Origin: Crossaster papposus
Lineage: Eukaryota > Echinodermata > Asteroidea > Velatida > Solasteridae
Assembly (NCBI GenBank): GCA_037893245.1
Contig: JBAIAA010000702.1
Coordinates: 806,001-870,000 of the forward strand
Direction: 5' to 3'
Length of the DNA stretch: 64,000 nucleotides
Shown here: in pieces, positions 52,201 through 58,200 of the stretch
Layout of the letters: each line of letters begins with the position of its first letter
Position numbering within the stretch: the stretch's first letter is position 1
Notes under the pieces: model-generated
The model's input: the letters and a program-made list of their open reading frames with translations, nothing else
Database searches by the model: none
What the model was told of the DNA's origin: nothing
Program-made: the position numbers and the translations under genes

Positions 52201-55200
52201 TACATGTAACTTATTTGAGGTTTATATATGCCTTAGGTTCGATTCCAATGAGGTTCCTATGAGGTTCTGGTTCCTATGAGGTTCTGATTCGTATGAGGTT
52301 CCTACAGGTTTTTTGGGGGTTCTGTACGTACTTCTTTGAGGTTCCTATAGCTACATGTAAGCCTCAAGTTCAAAACACATATGTATGAGGTTCATTTAGG
52401 GTTGATATACCGGTACCTTCCCTCGCCCTCGCCTCTTGCGTGCGGAGACCTCAAAGTCTTCGTCACTCTCATCCGAGTGGTTTCTTTCAATCTCTCCAGC
52501 ATCTGGGATGTCGTCAACAGCCTCCATCTCACGGAACAGTTCTTCCTGCTCTCTGTCTGCCAAAGGCATGCTGGATGTCTCGGGATGAGGATGATCTGTC
52601 TCGCTAAACGCACCTTGTACAGTGTCCGGGATGTCAGCCCCATCTGTTTGTTTTGAATAAAGCATGAGGAAAGCGGATTATGCCAATGAATATGCCTGAA
52701 AATAATGACTTCAGGGTTGCGGGAGCTATCAAGATCCCATTAGAGAGACACATTTAGACAGCTTGGGTGTGCTGTCATTATGTTTTAGGTTTACCATGTA
52801 CATGTATTAGCAACTTATATGAACACGTGACCAACATAAACTCAAGTAATCGCCCTACAGGTACTGTACCTTTCCCTACCATGGCAGTGTCATTATCATA
52901 CAAGACCTTTGTTGAGAGAAAGTTATAAGTACAAAGTCACCTACCGATAGATTAACCCTTCCAGTCTCCTGCACTTTGCAACCCTTTTGCTCACAGAATT
53001 AACAACCACACTTTATACATTATTCCTTTGAGGTAATCTTGTATTTAATGATGAAACCCTTGCAGGATTCTTTTGTGTGGTTAATAAGATCAGGGCAAAC
53101 AGTGGGGACTGTCTCAGGACAACTCGTTTCGCAGTTAAATCCAAGTTGAACAAAACAGTTACGCTTTGGTACAGGTACCGGTACATGTATGTTTATAGGA
53201 CTGCAACTTGCCTGTCGCACCCTGTTGGAGCTGGACATACAAGTTGCTGGAGTCAGCCAGGGGTGCATGGTGGGGCTTCCGCTTCTTTCTCCACCTCCTA
53301 GACGGGTAGGTGTATAGCTGGCCCTCGTTGCTGCCCGGAAAGCGGTGCCTTTTCTGCATCCACAGGAAGCAGTTGTTCTGAGCTACCCCGGTCTGCGAGT
53401 CCAAAAACGGCAGTCTCATTCTACGCTCGGCCACAAGGCGGGTGTTGAACGAGGCAGCATTTTCTGTCGCCTCACGGTAAAACTGCTCATAATCACTGTG
53501 AACATCCAATTATCCATATAACAAAGAAAATAAAAGTGCATAATTCATAAATGTAAAAGTACATGTATATGTACATGTACATGTACATGAAAATAAGTTC
53601 CATTGTACATTTACAAAAAGTATCTTCTTGATTCTTCTTGTTGTTTCAATTTTTTCAAACCATGCCAACGCAACTTGAACATTCGTGCGGTTGGCAGAAC
53701 ATCACGAAGGGGCTACATACGGTATGTACAATGTACCGGTAGCTACCGGTAGAGTAACGCCAGCTTTAACCCTAACTCCCTACACAACAAAGGAAGTTGG
53801 AGGATTTTGAAGGAATTGTATTGTTCAATAACAATGGTGAGGGAGTTAGGGTTAAAGGAAACAAGCAGTCTAACATCTTCATTACGCATTTTTTGTTTTA
53901 AATCAATAGTTTTATGTGTATCAAATGTGAATAAAAAGCAAAACTGGTTCTAGTGTACGTTTAGTGTGGTAATTTGCCGTCCAAAAATTGACCCCCCCTT
54001 TTTAAATTTCGCGGCCACTCAAAATGAGTGACGTAAATCGAGTCAGAACCCGGACAAATTATCGATAGTCGGTACGCGACGTCTAGGTACGAGACAGGTT
54101 CGCGTGGCCACGTACGCACACATTGTTGTGTGTATGAGAGTGTACGAATCCCGTACGCCTTGTGCACACGTACGTACATGTACATGTAAACGCGATCACC
54201 CACACGCACGCTGTCCAAAGCAAAGGATACCGTACAAAGTACATGTACATGTACAGTAATCGGCGCGGACTAAACATGGACGATCGTGAAAGTTCTTTGT
54301 CGGTTTTTAGTGATTCTGACGAAAACAGTACAGATTCGTCTGATTGGAATATCGTTGGGACAGCATCTGACTTCAGCATGTTTTTTAAGGGCATGCCAAA
54401 GTTGCTGTACAGACCAGTGTCGAAGCACGACCGCTCAAAATGGTCGCTGCAGATCGGGCCGAAAAATCACTAGGCCCGGCGGGACCACTTCGCTCTGGTA
54501 AGCTTTACTTTGGCTGTCCAAATCCTCCGATATTTAGGATCAGCCGGAAACAAATGAAGGCTTACTCCATCCTTGGTAGTTTTGCTACACCCAGCAGCTA
54601 CACATCTAGTCGGCATGACTGAAAACAGTTGTATTTTTACCCTGATTTAGAATAAAAAACCGGCATGGTAAACTTGTAAACAAAGACTTGTTGCATGCAA
54701 TGCGCGCATAATGCAAGCCAGGCCCGGGTAGCGCCCCCCCGCAGTGAGGCAATTCTCTGCCTCGATTTTTGTCATACCCCACGCGAAGTTTTATGTTAAT
54801 GAGGCTTCCCTTTGAGGGGCGGAGTGGTATGACTAAACATTTTCAAAAATTATTTTCTCCCATTTATCACAGAAAATAAACACAACCTCACACATAATGT
54901 TGTTGTCAATATGACACTTTATTGATTTAAGCAAAAAAAAAACTTATTACATGTTTCCTTTAAAGGGAAATTCCAGGCTCAATAATATTTTAATATGATT
55001 TGTTATCGAGAACGACTCACGCGCCTATTATATTCAAGATTTCTTGCCATTCAGGAGTACAAGGGCGCGTCCATATTGTTCAAATTTCCCGCCTCATCAG
55101 GGACATTATGACGTAGTGTCTGCACCTTATTGCGTGTTGTTCGCACTAGTATCCTACCATGACGTGGCCAACTACATGTACATTATGCATACCTACCGTA

Positions 55201-58200
55201 CATGTACATGTATGTTGTACGGCGCCCGACTATTGCAAGTGTTTGTATTGCATTTCTGTAGAGAATATCGGCTTGACGCGCCACAAACTATCGTTTATTT
55301 TTGTATTTTCTGAGAAGAATAGAACATCGGTGAGCTACAGTAGTAATTATTGCATCAGGTCCTTCTTCGTATGATTTTGAGCCCACTTTCACATGTACAT
55401 GTACAGTACACATTATGTACTATGCCGTACACAAAAGTGTTCACTTGCATTCCTAACGCGTGCAGGGCCGCTATCGATCGTGCTTCGCGTACTGATGGTG
55501 CAGACACTACGTCACAATATCCAATATGTACCAATAAACCAGAACAAAATGGCGGCTCGCATGACGGTAAGCGAAGTGCGAGAAAATCTCTGTTTTAATG
55601 ATTACCAAAACCGATAAAAATGAAATAAAAATCAAGTCACAATAGCAATTGACACTCTTCAACATTATGCCTTTATAAACTATGGGTGGAGTTTCCCCTT
55701 AAATAAGCTCATGACATTGAAAGATTCGCATTAAGAACTGGAGCACAATGTACATGTACCTGTATGATATAAGTTCCCAAAAAGCCAGCTCCTGCAAAAT
55801 GGTCAGTTGAAAATCTAATAATCGAGAATCGGAAAGTCTGCTGCTAGAGTCATCATGGTCATGCGCTTGACTCTTGCAGCAGATTTTATGATTCTCAACA
55901 AAAGTACGTGTTGAGAGTGGAAGTTGTTCATTGAATCGCAGACTAACAATTAAAAATAACAAGACAAACGATTGTGTGCGAATTGAAAGTAACCTCCCTC
56001 GTTGTTTTATTATAAACAAAGAAAAGTCTTGTAAAACTAAGTAAGAGATGATGGACTTTGACTTTACAAATCTCAAGATTGTAATGAACGCGTTAGATCA
56101 CTTGGCCTTTACCATGACTAACGGATTAAATTTATAATCTTCAAAACCTAATTAATTTATAATAAAATCTACATCGGTGATGTCCCTAACGCTCCTCAAT
56201 CCTCCAAAATCATCATTGCAGTTTTGGAGGATTTTTGAGGATTGAGGCTGTATGGGGTTTTACAAAAATGAGGATTTTGGAGGAATGAGGCTGAATGGGG
56301 TTTTACAAAAATGAGGATTTTGGAGGAATGAGGCTGAATGGGGTTTTCAAAAAATCATAATGAGGATTTTGGAGGATTGACTTTTTTCAATCCCCAGAAT
56401 CCTCATTGCAGTTTTGGAGGATTACAAAATTCCAATAAAAAGGGAAAAACTTTAACCTACATACATTGTAGATACATGTAAGTGCTGTTTTAAATGTGAA
56501 CAAGTATTTCAGCAATTTATCAAGGGAACTAGGAGCCGTTTTTGAAGAACTACATGTAGGAGCCATTTACCAAAATCATCAAAATGCTAATATATTTCTT
56601 ATTTCTGCTGCTTTATGTGCTCACTTGCTCACAGAAGTTTCATCCAGTAACCCGACGATCTTTTTTTACTCTTAAAGGAAACATGTAATAAGGATTGTTT
56701 TTGCTTAAATCAATAAAGTATAATGTTGACAACAACATTTTGTGTGTGGTTGTGTTTATTTTCTGTAATAAATGGGAGAAAATAATTTTTGAAAGTTTTG
56801 GTCAAACCACTCTGCCCTTCAAAGGGAAGCTTCATTAACATAAAACCTTTCGAGGGGTATGACGAAAATCGAGGCAGAGACTCGCCGCGCTGCTACCCGG
56901 CCTATATACTGACTGCGCGCATTGCAACAAGTGTGTGTCTTTACATGGTTTTTCATTCTGAATCAGGGTAAAAATACAACAGTTTTCGGTCATGCCGACT
57001 GGGTTTGTACATGTAGCTACTAGGTGCAGTAAAACTACCAAGGATGAAGTAAGGCTTCATTTGTTTCCGGCTGATCCTTAATATCGGAGGATTTAGACAG
57101 CCAAAAGTAAAGCTTACCAGAGCGAAGTGGTCCGGGCGGGCCTAGTGATTTTCGTGAACCATTTTTTTTTTACACTTTTCAGTTAACATATTTGTCATGT
57201 GAACAAAGAAAGTGTATTTTTAACTTTAAGGCTCTTTCTAATCAAAAAGTATAACCTACAATGTAGTTGAAACTTATTGGAACTACACACTGAAATATCC
57301 AATATGAAGTATGAGTATCCCCCTTTTTGAGAAAATATAGTACTAAAAATAGGCATATTTTTACACAAATTTAATGTAATTATTTTTTGCAAATTGTGCA
57401 TACATTGTACAATTCACTATTTCTGTCAATTCAAATGTTATTGCAACATTGACAGTAATCACAATATTATTGTTTGGAAACAATTCCGTATGTGGATTGC
57501 CCAGTAAGGTTACAGATCTAGTTTTAAAAAAAGTCTAGGCAGTCAATATACAATATTAGGTGGCAAAACAGTATGGGGCGAGGTGGCTTTGGGGCAAATT
57601 TTGTATGAAAACAAGGCGAGAAAAACCAACTCGCCCCATGCTATTTTAGCCCCATTAACCCTAACCCCCTAGGCCTTACTTGAAAAGAACTGCCTACCGG
57701 TACTACAGAATACTACTTAGTATTTTGTAGCATTGGGTCTCTCCCTGACTGATGATTGTGTGTGTACTGACATAGTACAGATACTGCCAACTACAAAATA
57801 CTAATAGTGGCAATACAGGTCAGTACCGTAATTTCCTGCGGTAAAGACGCGGCTTATCTGACTTTCTAGACCACAAAAACATTGCCGCGCCTTATCTTTC
57901 AGTGCGCCGTATATGATGTCGCTTGAGTTCAAAGTGATGGTCTTTGTGTGAAGAATTCTTTGTGACCGTGTTTCCATTAACAATGCCGCGATGTGTTGAT
58001 CCCCCTACGACCGTACATGTATGTGATTTAGCACTCGGCAGCGTGCGTAGTCTTGTTTGCAAGACGTTTTTCGCGATGCGGGGCGCCCTCTAACGTACGC
58101 CGTAGACCACGCGCGAATTACCGCATCGGCGGCCTACGCGCGCTGCATATACCGCGATTAAGATCGTCTTGCAAACAAGACTACAGCGTGCGCTGCATGA

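Noticed and set aside
53160-53260. GTATGT donor about 30 bp before the chosen end of DPF exon 2
   Set aside because: Using it shifts the phase into exon 3 and gives a stop at once; the GC donor fits exactly.
54276-54471. 65-codon acidic frame [18 protein letters not shown] on the plus strand
   Set aside because: Antisense to the THAP fragment, whose AVPTIF box and cysteine pattern lie on the minus strand.
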